Shown: positions 1 to 6,032, counted from the stretch's first letter. The stretch: DNA of 7,738 bases from Mariniphaga sp. (GCA_025363795.1 JANYLE010000320.1:1-7738); one strand, 5' to 3'. The notes: a model not told the origin generated them from the letters alone. Translations and numbers: made by a program.

Positions 1-300
1 AAAATCAAAACGATATCGCAGGATAAAATATACAATGACCGGGCTGTTATAGAGATTGAAATTGCCGGTTATAAAATTCTTGGAACCTTACTCGAAGCAT
101 TTATCACAGCAGTTGTTGAGCCGGATGCCTTCTTATCAAAAAAATTACTGGCGTTGATCCCCTCCCAGTATAAGAATACGGATAAATCAATGTATGGTAA
201 AATTCAGTCAGTAGTTGATTTTGTGGCTGGGATGACCGATCTTTTTGCACTCGATCTTTACCGCAAAATCACCGGTATGGAGTTACCCGGCATTGGTTAA
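1..300 (+). CDS. dgt: dGTP triphosphohydrolase (dGTPase), C-terminal part
   Basis: The open frame enters from the left edge and stops at TAA 298-300, giving the last 99 residues. The end matches the C-terminus of HD-domain deoxyguanosine triphosphate triphosphohydrolases: YGKIQSVVDFVAGMTDLFAL followed by DLYRKITG. The VxDFVAGMTDxxALDLYRK segment is a strong family signature. These cytoplasmic enzymes split dGTP, and often other dNTPs, into the nucleoside and triphosphate and so control the dNTP pool. The catalytic HD motif lies upstream of the window, so activity cannot be judged here. The next gene begins 53 bp downstream on the same strand with no clear terminator between them, so co-transcription is possible. 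Identification rests on recalled family signatures rather than a database search. Confidence 0.85.
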   Translation, partial: KIKTISQDKIYNDRAVIEIEIAGYKILGTLLEAFITAVVEPDAFLSKKLLALIPSQYKNTDKSMYGKIQSVVDFVAGMTDLFALDLYRKITGMELPGIG

Positions 301-353
301 CAATAGATTAAGAAGATCACAATGAATAAGTCCTACAATCTAATGAAGAGTAT

Positions 354-722
354 ATGTTAATAATTGCGATATCATTTATTTTTGCAGCCTGTATCTTTTA
401 TTCAATCGGCGTCTGGGCTGAGAAAATTCAAAAACGACTAAGAAGCTGGCATCTTGTTGTTTTTTGGTTGGGACTTATCAGTGACACGATTGGGACCGGA
501 GCAATGGGAATATTATCGGGTTCCATGTTTAAATTCAATTTTCATGGAATCACCGGCATGTTAGCAATCGTCCTCATGTTGTTCCACGCTGTCTGGGCAA
601 CCATCGTGATTGCAAGAAGAAATGAATCGATGATCTTACAATTCCATAAACTGAGTTTCGTTGTTTGGCTGATCTGGTTAGTCCCCATGATTACAGGCAT
701 GATTTTCGGAGCTACCGTGTAA
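354..722 (+). CDS. HsmA/TIGR03987-type four-helix membrane protein
   Basis: The product is 122 residues and almost entirely hydrophobic, with four likely transmembrane helices at about 2-22, 32-50, 64-86 and 97-120. The length and the sequence (GVWAEK after helix 1, WHLVVFWLGLISDTIGT in helix 2, FHGITGMLAI starting helix 3, LQFHKLSFVVWLIWLVP in helix 4) fit the small membrane family annotated TIGR03987/HsmA-like, whose function I do not know. Helices 2 to 4 carry histidines at 33, 64, 78 and 98, a pattern that would suit haem or metal binding, but this is inference. The ATG at 354 is preceded by a purine-rich GAAGAG, a plausible ribosome site. It follows the dGTPase gene by 53 bp. The coding call is strong; the family name is moderate. 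Confidence 0.8.
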   Translation: MLIIAISFIFAACIFYSIGVWAEKIQKRLRSWHLVVFWLGLISDTIGTGAMGILSGSMFKFNFHGITGMLAIVLMLFHAVWATIVIARRNESMILQFHKLSFVVWLIWLVPMITGMIFGATV

Positions 723-910
723 TTTTATTCACAAACGACAAAATAGAACATCTTCCGGCATTTTTTTGTCAAATAAGAAGCGAATAATTGTCTTTTTAAT
801 ACCTTTACAGCAAGCATATCAGATACAACTTCAAATCCTCAGCTTATGCTTCGCAGGATATGATCTTCCGCTGAAAACTGACCAATGCAAAAGGACTAAA
901 CTGATGATTT

Positions 911-2494
911 ATGGAAACTAAACAAAATGCAAATTCGATTCACATTTACTTTCTTACTTTGCTCCGGATTGCCATTGGCTGGCACTTTCTGTATGAAGGC
1001 GTTACAAAAGTCATAGATGTAAATTGGAGTTCAGCTCCTTTTCTGGCAGGGTCAAAATGGATTTTGGTTCCTGTCTTTCACTGGATGGCAGGAAGTGAAC
1101 TAATCATTTCCCTTGTCGATGTTCTGAATATCTGGGGAATGATCCTGGTCGGAGTTGGATTGATGCTCGGATTGCTTACGCGATGGGCGTGTGCCGGCGG
1201 TGCTTTAATGTTGCTGTTCTATTTCGTTGCCTACCCACCGATTCCGGGCTATACGCTTGGAGTTCCGGTCGAAGGGAACTACCTGTGGGTGAATAAGAAC
1301 CTCATTGAAATGTTCGCTTTGGTAGCATTTGCTTTTACCTCCCCAAATTTCATGTTCGGTATCGACCGTCTTTTTACCCATTGGAAGGACGAAAAAGCAC
1401 GTCAGCCTGTACCCGACCTTCCCAAAATCAGCACCAAAACCAATAAGCGTCGCGAAGCCATCAAAGACCTTATTGCTGTTCCTGCAATCGGTGCTTTCGC
1501 ATATGCCCTTTACAAGAAAAGAAACTGGGATAGTTTCGAAGAAAATTTGCTCAAGGTTGACGGGATTGATGCCAACACAAGTGCAACATTACTTAATTTT
1601 AACTATTCAACGCTCAACGACCTTAAAGGACAAATCCCTAAAGGGGCTATCAATTATACCGATATAAACGGGCAACCGGCTCAGTTCGAATTAAGCCGGT
1701 TAATCATGGGAGGAAACCTTATTGGCGGCTGGGCACATGCCCGCGACCTGATTTATGTCTCAAAACTTGTAAAAACCTATCATACCGACGAAAAGGTAAT
1801 GCAAACGCTTGCCCTTGGAGAAAAATGCGGGATCAATTCCATTATCTCCAATCCGCAGCATGGAAGGATTTTCCAGAAGTATAAACATGAATTCGGTGGT
1901 AAAATAAAGTTTATCTCCGATTGCGGCACGAACCTCGATTTTCAGAAAGGGATTGCCCTTTCATTGGCTTCCGATTTTGATGCTCTTTATTGTCAGGGTG
2001 AAATTACAGATCGCTGGACCAATCCAAAATACGATGACGGTACAGGCAAAAAAGTTGCCGAACGAATGGACCTGATCCGCCAGGGATTGGAAGATATCCG
2101 TAGCCATGGAAAACCTGCAGGGATCGGTGCACACAAGATAGAGGCGATAAAAATCTGTGTGGAGCATGGATTAAAACCCGATTTCTGGGTTAAGACATGC
2201 CATAATCACGATTACTGGTCGGCAAAAACAAGCACTGAATGGAAAGACAATATCTTCGATTACGATCCGAAAGAAACTATCCGGTTTATGGCAACGCTTC
2301 CCGAACCATGGATAGCTTTTAAAGTTTTGGCTGCCGGTGCAATTAAACCCGAAGATGGCTTAAAATATGCCTATACCAACGGAGCCGATTTTGTAGTGAT
2401 GGGAATGTATGACTTCCAGATTGTTGAAGATGCGAACATTGCACTTGATGCACTGGTCATGGCAAAAGAAAGACCGAGGGAATGGAGGGGCTAA
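911..2494 (+). CDS. DoxX-family membrane protein fused to a TIM-barrel-like domain
   Basis: The product is 527 residues in two parts. Residues 1-155 are a DoxX/DoxD-type membrane domain: the opening LLRIAIGWHFLYEGVTKV is typical, and four hydrophobic helices fall at about 12-30, 72-90, 93-110 and 130-148. DoxD proteins are known as the small subunit of thiosulfate:quinone oxidoreductase, but most DoxX proteins have no proven role. Residues 179-202 (KRREAIK, then a hydrophobic stretch and KK) resemble a degenerate twin-arginine signal or a fifth helix. Residues 260-520 look like an alpha/beta barrel: SRLIMGGNLIGGW at 262-274, GIGAHKIEAI at 404-413, CHNHDYW at 430-436, and a final strand region GAIKPEDGLKYAYTNGADF from 476. 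The start resembles aldo/keto reductases, but I see no AKR catalytic tetrad. A possible metal site is His408, His431 and His433. No strong Shine-Dalgarno precedes ATG 911. The acetyltransferase gene follows directly. The substrate is unknown. Confidence 0.85.
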   Translation: METKQNANSIHIYFLTLLRIAIGWHFLYEGVTKVIDVNWSSAPFLAGSKWILVPVFHWMAGSELIISLVDVLNIWGMILVGVGLMLGLLTRWACAGGALMLLFYFVAYPPIPGYTLGVPVEGNYLWVNKNLIEMFALVAFAFTSPNFMFGIDRLFTHWKDEKARQPVPDLPKISTKTNKRREAIKDLIAVPAIGAFAYALYKKRNWDSFEENLLKVDGIDANTSATLLNFNYSTLNDLKGQIPKGAINYTDINGQPAQFELSRLIMGGNLIGGWAHARDLIYVSKLVKTYHTDEKVMQTLALGEKCGINSIISNPQHGRIFQKYKHEFGGKIKFISDCGTNLDFQKGIALSLASDFDALYCQGEITDRWTNPKYDDGTGKKVAERMDLIRQGLEDIRSHGKPAGIGAHKIEAIKICVEHGLKPDFWVKTCHNHDYWSAKTSTEWKDNIFDYDPKETIRFMATLPEPWIAFKVLAAGAIKPEDGLKYAYTNGADFVVMGMYDFQIVEDANIALDALVMAKERPREWRG

Positions 2495-2532
2495 ATCGAA
2501 TTCAACCACCATTAGATTGGTTGGAAAAACAT

Positions 2533-3078
2533 ATGGTGATAATACATACTAAAGATAAGCAGCAAATACTGTTACGGAGATTAGAGGTTTCCGATTGTAC
2601 GAAACTGATTGATTATCATGACCGATTAAGCTTTGAAACAAAGAATCGGTTTGGACCTCACCCTTTCAATGAAAAGACTGTAATTGATCTTTTTGGAAAT
2701 CCTTCTGGTCATTCAGGTTATCTCGCAATCGACCCGCAAACCTCAGATATTGTGGCTTATTCCATTATCAAACAAGGAATATTGGAACATGATCGCCACC
2801 GGTTGCAATCCTATCAATTGGATCTCAATGATGCGACCTATTGCACCTATGCCCCTTCCGTGACGGACTTGTGGCAGGGAAAAGGAATCGGAACAGCCTT
2901 GTTTCATTTCATCCTTAAAGACTTGATTCGTTCAATGATCAAAAGCGTTGTACTTTGGGGTGGTGTCCAAAAGGAAAATCATACTGCTGTGAGCTATTAC
3001 CTTAGTAACCACTTCAGGATTCTGGGAGAATTTGAACATCATGGGATCAACTATGACATGATAATGGAAATCAGCTGA
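2533..3078 (+). CDS. GNAT-family N-acetyltransferase
   Basis: From ATG 2533 the product is 181 residues. It matches the GNAT fold: an opening strand then ILLRRLEVSDCTKLIDY, and the acetyl-CoA pyrophosphate-binding motif A as LWQGKGIGTALF (Q/RxxGxG/A type), followed by the helix that usually carries it. A later NHTAVSYYLSNHFRILGEF fits the last strand-helix of the fold, where the acceptor-facing residues lie. The acceptor cannot be read from sequence; it could be a small molecule, an antibiotic or a protein. An in-frame ATG at 2482 would add 17 residues and overlap the upstream gene by 13 bp. I prefer 2533 because the extra residues lie outside the fold, a GGA lies seven bases upstream of it, and GAGGG lies only one base from 2482. 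Either start suggests co-transcription with the DoxX fusion. Confidence 0.85.
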   Translation: MVIIHTKDKQQILLRRLEVSDCTKLIDYHDRLSFETKNRFGPHPFNEKTVIDLFGNPSGHSGYLAIDPQTSDIVAYSIIKQGILEHDRHRLQSYQLDLNDATYCTYAPSVTDLWQGKGIGTALFHFILKDLIRSMIKSVVLWGGVQKENHTAVSYYLSNHFRILGEFEHHGINYDMIMEIS

Positions 3079-3095
3079 AAATAGTTCAACCCGGG

Positions 3096-3117
3096 ACCGA
3101 CTTACCGGTATTTTTTT
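3096..3117 (+). terminator. weak terminator candidate after the acetyltransferase gene
   Basis: A short stem, ACCG (3096-3099) with CGGT (3106-3109) around a six-base loop, is followed at once by A and seven T residues (3111-3117). It lies 18 bp past the acetyltransferase stop. The stem is only 4 bp, so this is a tentative call based on position and the T run. Confidence 0.35.
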
Positions 3118-3172
3118 AAACGACAACTCATATTGCGTTCCACATGTGAGCAGCTTCAATTTAATGCCATTG

Positions 3173-3289
3173 TTATATAATCCGGTAAATCTGCATGATG
3201 TCTCTCAGTATCTTATCGAAGTCGATTCCCAGGTCAATCAGTTTGCCCGATTTGATGCCAAAGACCCAGCCATGAACTGGCAGCTGTCG
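3173..3289 (-). pseudogene. C-terminal remnant of a beta-carbonic anhydrase
   Basis: Read on the minus strand, 38 codons ending in TAA (complement of 3173-3175) give RQLPVHGWVF, GIKSGKLIDL, GIDFDKILRD and IMQIYRII in succession. This matches the C-terminal end of beta-class carbonic anhydrases, where a (R)GQxLxVHGWxY/F segment is followed by xGxLxDLxI and a short helix; E. coli Can has KRGQKVTIHGWAYGIHDG here. The zinc-binding residues and the rest of the enzyme (about 170 residues) are absent. The codon just upstream is TGA, and farther upstream I find no recognisable carbonic anhydrase sequence before the hairpin at 3361-3394. So this is a truncated relic, not a working gene. There is no start codon. 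The plus-strand frame across the same bases (3146-3328) is its shadow. The similarity is from memory of the family and is short, but the match is dense. Confidence 0.7.
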
Positions 3290-3356
3290 TCAAAAATGAA
3301 GTACAGTAGAAACAGGTATTCCTTGTAAATGACATTGTGTTTCGGGGAAATGAGGC

Positions 3357-3394
3357 AAAAAAAGAACCGCAGATCACGTAATCTGCGGTTCTTT
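3357..3394 (-). terminator. Rho-independent terminator of the lysine-rich protein gene
   Basis: A perfect 14-bp inverted repeat (3361-3374 with 3381-3394) surrounds a six-base loop. On the minus strand the stem runs straight into a run of seven U (complement of 3357-3363). It begins 16 bp past the stop of the minus-strand gene at 3411-3605, the expected place. On the plus strand the 3' side is only moderately T-rich, so it may also act weakly in that direction. Confidence 0.85.
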
Positions 3395-3410
3395 CTTACT
3401 TTACTTCTGT

Positions 3411-3605
3411 TTACTTCTTTACTGGTGCCGGAGCTTCTTTGGTTGTAGCAGCTTTTTTGGTCCCCTTTTTAGCTTTTACAACTTTTTTCTTAGCTGGCTG
3501 CTCAGTTTTTGCAGGCTCTTTTTTTGCAGGAGTCTTAACCTGTGCACTTACGCCAACCAAACCTAATACGAATACGAAACTTAATAACAGAACTAATTTT
3601 TTCAT
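3411..3605 (-). CDS. small exported lysine/alanine-rich protein
   Basis: The product is 64 residues. It opens with a clear Sec signal peptide: MKK, a hydrophobic core LVLLLSFVFVLGLVG and a likely cut after VSA (residue 21). The mature part is 43 residues with 15 lysines, 8 alanines and 5 prolines, no cysteine and no aromatic residue, resembling histone-H1-like low-complexity tails (PAKK, KKVVKAKK, APAPVKK). It is probably disordered and exported to the periplasm; any binding to acidic polymers, lipid or nucleic acid is inference. A longer frame from 3683 exists, but its extra 26 residues (MYCLNLHDCF...) would spoil the signal peptide and extend over the promoter, so ATG at 3605 is chosen. A Bacteroidota promoter match lies just upstream and a strong terminator just downstream, which supports a single-gene unit. 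I do not recognise a named family. Confidence 0.75.
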   Translation of the reverse strand: MKKLVLLLSFVFVLGLVGVSAQVKTPAKKEPAKTEQPAKKKVVKAKKGTKKAATTKEAPAPVKK

Positions 3606-4076
3606 GGCCGAGAATTTTAAATGTTTTATGCTCAAATATAGAATCCCAATTATGAAGCAATCGTGAAGATTTAAACAGTACAAATTATTTTAACATTCAT
3701 TAACTAAAAACTTTTTAAAAAACTTCTTAAGATTGACTACCCACCTAACAGATAGTTGGTTATCGCTTTTAAGCAGGAGATCAGGGCCAACAGATAATTC
3801 CTTTCTGGAAGATTGGACGTTTAGCCCCGCCCTTTTCAATTCATGTCCCTGCTTCATTAAAAGTTTAATTCAATGATGTAGATTTTAACCCAACCAATAA
3901 CCATACTTGCCAAATGATCATCGCACCATTTGCTTGATTGGGTTATCATCGTTAAAGGTTATTCTCGTTTATTTTCTAAACTTAGCTCGTAAATAGATAA
4001 GAAATGTCATAGTCAAAGCAACGTTTTAGAAATACATTGCATCTACCAAATGACTATACAACTATGAAACCGTGAT
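3606..4076. other. 471-bp region without a convincing gene
   Basis: Beyond the promoter at 3633-3660, the segment 3661-3720 is very AT-rich. Positions 3725-3860 are visibly richer in G and C and contain a direct repeat AACAGATA(G/A)TT at 3747-3757 and 3789-3799. A minus-strand frame of 55 codons (ATG at 3857, stop at 3690) exists there, basic in composition, but it has no recognisable family, signal peptide or promoter, so I do not call it a gene. Positions 3886-3945 form a possible stem: TAACCCAA at 3886-3893 with TTGGGTTA at 3938-3945, and inside it CAAATG at 3911-3916 with CATTTG at 3927-3932. No TAnnTTTG element is evident before the lipoprotein gene at 4077. Confidence 0.5.
3633..3660 (-). 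promoter_or_regulatory. Bacteroidota-type promoter of the lysine-rich protein gene
   Basis: On the minus strand TATATTTG (complement of 3633-3640) is a full match to the Bacteroidota -7 element TAnnTTTG. A TTG (complement of 3658-3660) lies 17 bases upstream, fitting the -33 element. Transcription would begin around 3627, leaving a leader of about 20 bases before ATG 3605. Confidence 0.6.
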
Positions 4077-4439
4077 ATGAAAAAATTTATTCTGATTCTT
4101 ACAACGAGTCTGTTACTCCTGAGCTGCGATGTATTTGACAAGCAAACGAATGCCGAACTTATTTCAGCCAATCCAATGGAAGATTATGCCTGGCTGAAAG
4201 CGATGAAAACTACCATGACAAATTGCAGCTGCGAGATCTCAATTATCCAGGGCACTTATAACCGTCGCACCGTATTTTTTATAGCTTTAACAGATGGATT
4301 ATGTGATGGTATTGACATGCCAACATTATACGATAGCAATGGGAAGGTCGTACGAACATTTACAAGCACCGACTATCGCGAGTTCTATGATCACGTGACG
4401 AGTGACAAAGTACTTTACAGATGCAAAACCGTACAATAA
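4077..4439 (+). CDS. small cysteine-containing lipoprotein
   Basis: The product is 120 residues with a lipoprotein signal: MKKFILILTTSLLLLSC, with LLSC as lipobox and Cys17 as the lipidated residue. It should therefore be anchored in the envelope. The mature part has four more cysteines (50, 52, 76, 116), which could form two disulfides. The run NPMEDYAWLKAMK followed by a TNCSCEISIIQGTY strand and a later YDSNGKVV strand recalls a group of small Bacteroidota lipoproteins with an NPLxDLPWLK-type motif and a small beta fold. I place it there from memory only, and no function is known to me. No clear Shine-Dalgarno precedes ATG 4077. It is flanked by long non-coding stretches, so it is likely a single-gene unit. 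Confidence 0.75.
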   Translation: MKKFILILTTSLLLLSCDVFDKQTNAELISANPMEDYAWLKAMKTTMTNCSCEISIIQGTYNRRTVFFIALTDGLCDGIDMPTLYDSNGKVVRTFTSTDYREFYDHVTSDKVLYRCKTVQ

Positions 4440-4776
4440 TCGACTTCCAGCTATGAACTCAATCCCACTTACACTTCCGGATCCAAACAACCGGAATTTC
4501 AGGGTAACCGTGCGTAAACGATTAACCTTAAAATCATCTGCAATAATTAAAGCAATGTTTTTTAGCAGCTTACCATCAAGAAGGAAGCTGTTTCGGGTTT
4601 ACAACAAACAGCAATGGGATTAAAACAAAATCAGGAGCGAAGGTAAGTAGCACGAGATTTGTTAGCAAAATCCGAACCAACGTTTCTGACAAATAAATAA
4701 TCTGCCGGTATTTAAACAATTAGTTATTATTATTAATTTTGTTGTCCGCTAAACAAAATAACATGATGTATTAATT
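4440..4776. other. 337-bp intergenic region
   Basis: No gene is supported here. A plus-strand frame (4402-4623) overlaps the lipoprotein end and has no signal, family or start context. Two small hairpins are visible: TTCCGG (4475-4480) with CCGGAA (4491-4496), which could be a weak terminator 36 bp after the lipoprotein stop, and CAGCTT (4566-4571) with AAGCTG (4585-4590). Neither has a U run. The last 90 bases are AT-rich and hold the promoter candidate at 4734. Confidence 0.5.
4734..4741 (+). promoter_or_regulatory. candidate -7 promoter element before the DUF2846 protein gene
   Basis: TAATTTTG matches TAnnTTTG and lies 35 bp before ATG 4777, which would give a leader of about 30 bases. 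I see no TTG at the usual -33 spacing, and the region is AT-rich, so chance is possible. Confidence 0.35.
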
Positions 4777-5382
4777 ATGAAACGAAAATTCGCCCTTCTT
4801 ATTATTGCCGCTCTTGCGGTTATGAACTCTTTTGGACAGGATATAATTACCAAAAAAAACGGAGACGAAGTCAAGGCTAAAGTATCTGAAATTGGTCCAA
4901 CTGAGATAAAATACAAACAATTTGACGATCAGGAAGGTACGACTATCGCGATTCCTAAAGCTGATGTATTCATGATTAAATATGAAAACGGGACCAAAGA
5001 TGTTTTTACGGATATTCAGGTCAGGAAACCTGAAAATGAAAACAGCACGGTATATTTTATGCGTTCGACCGGCTTCACCGGCTCAGCAAATGCATTTACC
5101 ACATTTATAGATGATTCATTGGTTTGCAGGTTGAACAACAAACGTTTTTCTATTCATAACATTAAACCGGGAGATCATAAATTTACGGTCCAATTTGCAG
5201 GAAAAAAATCCAAAGCAGGTGCCGAACCAATCAGAATAAAAACTGAATCGGGTAAAACCTATTATATACAGTTAGTCTTTCAGGCTGGCCTCCTCGTGAA
5301 TAACCTTTTCTGCCAGGAGGTTACCGAAAATTCTGCTCAATCAATCATGCCTGCATTACAGGAAGATACCAAATGCTTTTAA
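4777..5382 (+). CDS. exported protein: repeat-type N-terminal module plus DUF2846
   Basis: The product is 201 residues. A Sec signal peptide covers residues 1-20 (MKRKFALLIIAALAVMNSFG, cut before QD). Residues 21-78 form a small beta-rich module: DIITKKNGDEVKAKV, EIKYKQFD and ADVFMIKYENGTKDVF. Modules of this kind recur in exported Bacteroidota proteins. Residues about 90-168 fit DUF2846: TVYFMRSTGFTGSANAF, a TTFIDDSLVCRL strand pair, HNIKPGDHKFTVQF and an ESGKTYYIQL strand. DUF2846 is a beta-sandwich-like domain of unknown role that is usual in envelope lipoproteins; here no lipobox is present, so the protein is probably periplasmic. The next gene starts 68 bp after the stop and encodes the same N-terminal module, so the two look like a duplicated pair in one transcript. 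Confidence 0.8.
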   Translation: MKRKFALLIIAALAVMNSFGQDIITKKNGDEVKAKVSEIGPTEIKYKQFDDQEGTTIAIPKADVFMIKYENGTKDVFTDIQVRKPENENSTVYFMRSTGFTGSANAFTTFIDDSLVCRLNNKRFSIHNIKPGDHKFTVQFAGKKSKAGAEPIRIKTESGKTYYIQLVFQAGLLVNNLFCQEVTENSAQSIMPALQEDTKCF

Positions 5383-5450
5383 TAAAGAGAGTCAGCAATC
5401 CTGCTCCAACCAAATCACACTATAAATCAGCAACCAAAATTTTAAACGAA

Positions 5451-6032
5451 ATGAAAAAAGTGTTATTCTTTGCCATGTGCTTGTTTTCTGTCAGTGGAAT
5501 TCTCGCGCAAGACAATATCATTCTTAAGAATGGGGATGAGATAAAAAGTAAGATAATTGAAGTTGCAACTTCCGAAATTAAGTATAGCAAATTTGAGAAC
5601 CCCACAGGTCCGGTTTACACCATCTTAAAATCGGATGTGTTTATGATTAAATATGAAAACGGATCCAAAGATACGTTTAACCAGATTGAGAAACCAACGG
5701 ATAGTGAGCAAGCCAATGACAATCTGTTCACCAAAGGTCAAATGGATGCTTCAAAATATTATAAAGGTTACTCGGGCGCCGGAACAGGTACGCTTGTGGT
5801 AAGCTTACTTTCGCCTTTAGTGGGGTTGGTGCCGGCTATAATTTGCTCGTCCACGCAACCGAATGATGCCAATTTAACGTATCCGAATTCTGATCTTATG
5901 AAAAAAACAGATTATTATAACGGATATACTTCAAAATCAAAAAGAATAAAATCAGGAAAAGTATGGAAAAACTGGGGTGTTGCATTGGGTGTAAACCTGG
6001 TTTTAAGCATCGTTCTTATGTCGGGGAACTAA
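5451..6032 (+). CDS. exported/membrane paralogue with the same N-terminal module
   Basis: The product is 193 residues. A signal peptide covers about 1-19 (MKKVLFFAMCLFSVSGILA, cut before QD). Residues 20-76 repeat the module of the upstream protein: NIILKNGDEIKSKI, EIKYSKFENP and SDVFMIKYENGSKDTF, with the bases for the last stretch also nearly the same (4963-5008 against 5633-5678). The C-terminus differs. It has two hydrophobic segments, about 112-133 (GTLVVSLLSPLVGLVPAII) and 174-190, each preceded by a related motif: DASKYYKGY at 99-107 and KTDYYNGY at 152-159. So the second half looks like an internal duplication around a membrane segment. A longer frame from 5373 overlaps the upstream gene and pushes the signal peptide inside, so ATG 5451 is chosen. 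Function unknown; probably in the inner membrane. Confidence 0.8.
   Translation: MKKVLFFAMCLFSVSGILAQDNIILKNGDEIKSKIIEVATSEIKYSKFENPTGPVYTILKSDVFMIKYENGSKDTFNQIEKPTDSEQANDNLFTKGQMDASKYYKGYSGAGTGTLVVSLLSPLVGLVPAIICSSTQPNDANLTYPNSDLMKKTDYYNGYTSKSKRIKSGKVWKNWGVALGVNLVLSIVLMSGN

Noticed and set aside
737..770. GACAAAA / TTTTGTC pair after the HsmA-like gene as a terminator
   Set aside because: The seven-base stem is AT-rich with a 20-base loop and no T run beyond the stem.
1329..1667. 112-codon plus-strand frame inside the DoxX fusion
   Set aside because: It lies wholly within a well-supported gene in another frame and its product has no recognisable domain.
1961..2167. 68-codon minus-strand frame inside the barrel domain
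   Set aside because: Antisense shadow of the fusion gene; no signal or family.
2932..3159. 75-codon minus-strand frame across the acetyltransferase end
   Set aside because: Mostly antisense to the conserved C-terminal part of the acetyltransferase; its product is not recognisable. The carbonic anhydrase relic lies beyond its start, so it is not an extension of it.
3146..3328. 60-codon plus-strand frame
   Set aside because: The plus-strand product is unrecognisable, while the minus strand across the same bases gives a dense match to carbonic anhydrase.
3439..3666. 75-codon plus-strand frame opposite the lysine-rich protein
   Set aside because: Antisense to a gene with signal peptide, promoter and terminator; the apparent lipobox-like LAGC is a by-product of the lysine/alanine codons on the other strand.
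4402..4623. 73-codon plus-strand frame after the lipoprotein
   Set aside because: Overlaps the lipoprotein end in another frame; no signal, family or start context.
5420..5605. 61-codon minus-strand frame
   Set aside because: Antisense to the signal peptide and module of the second paralogue.
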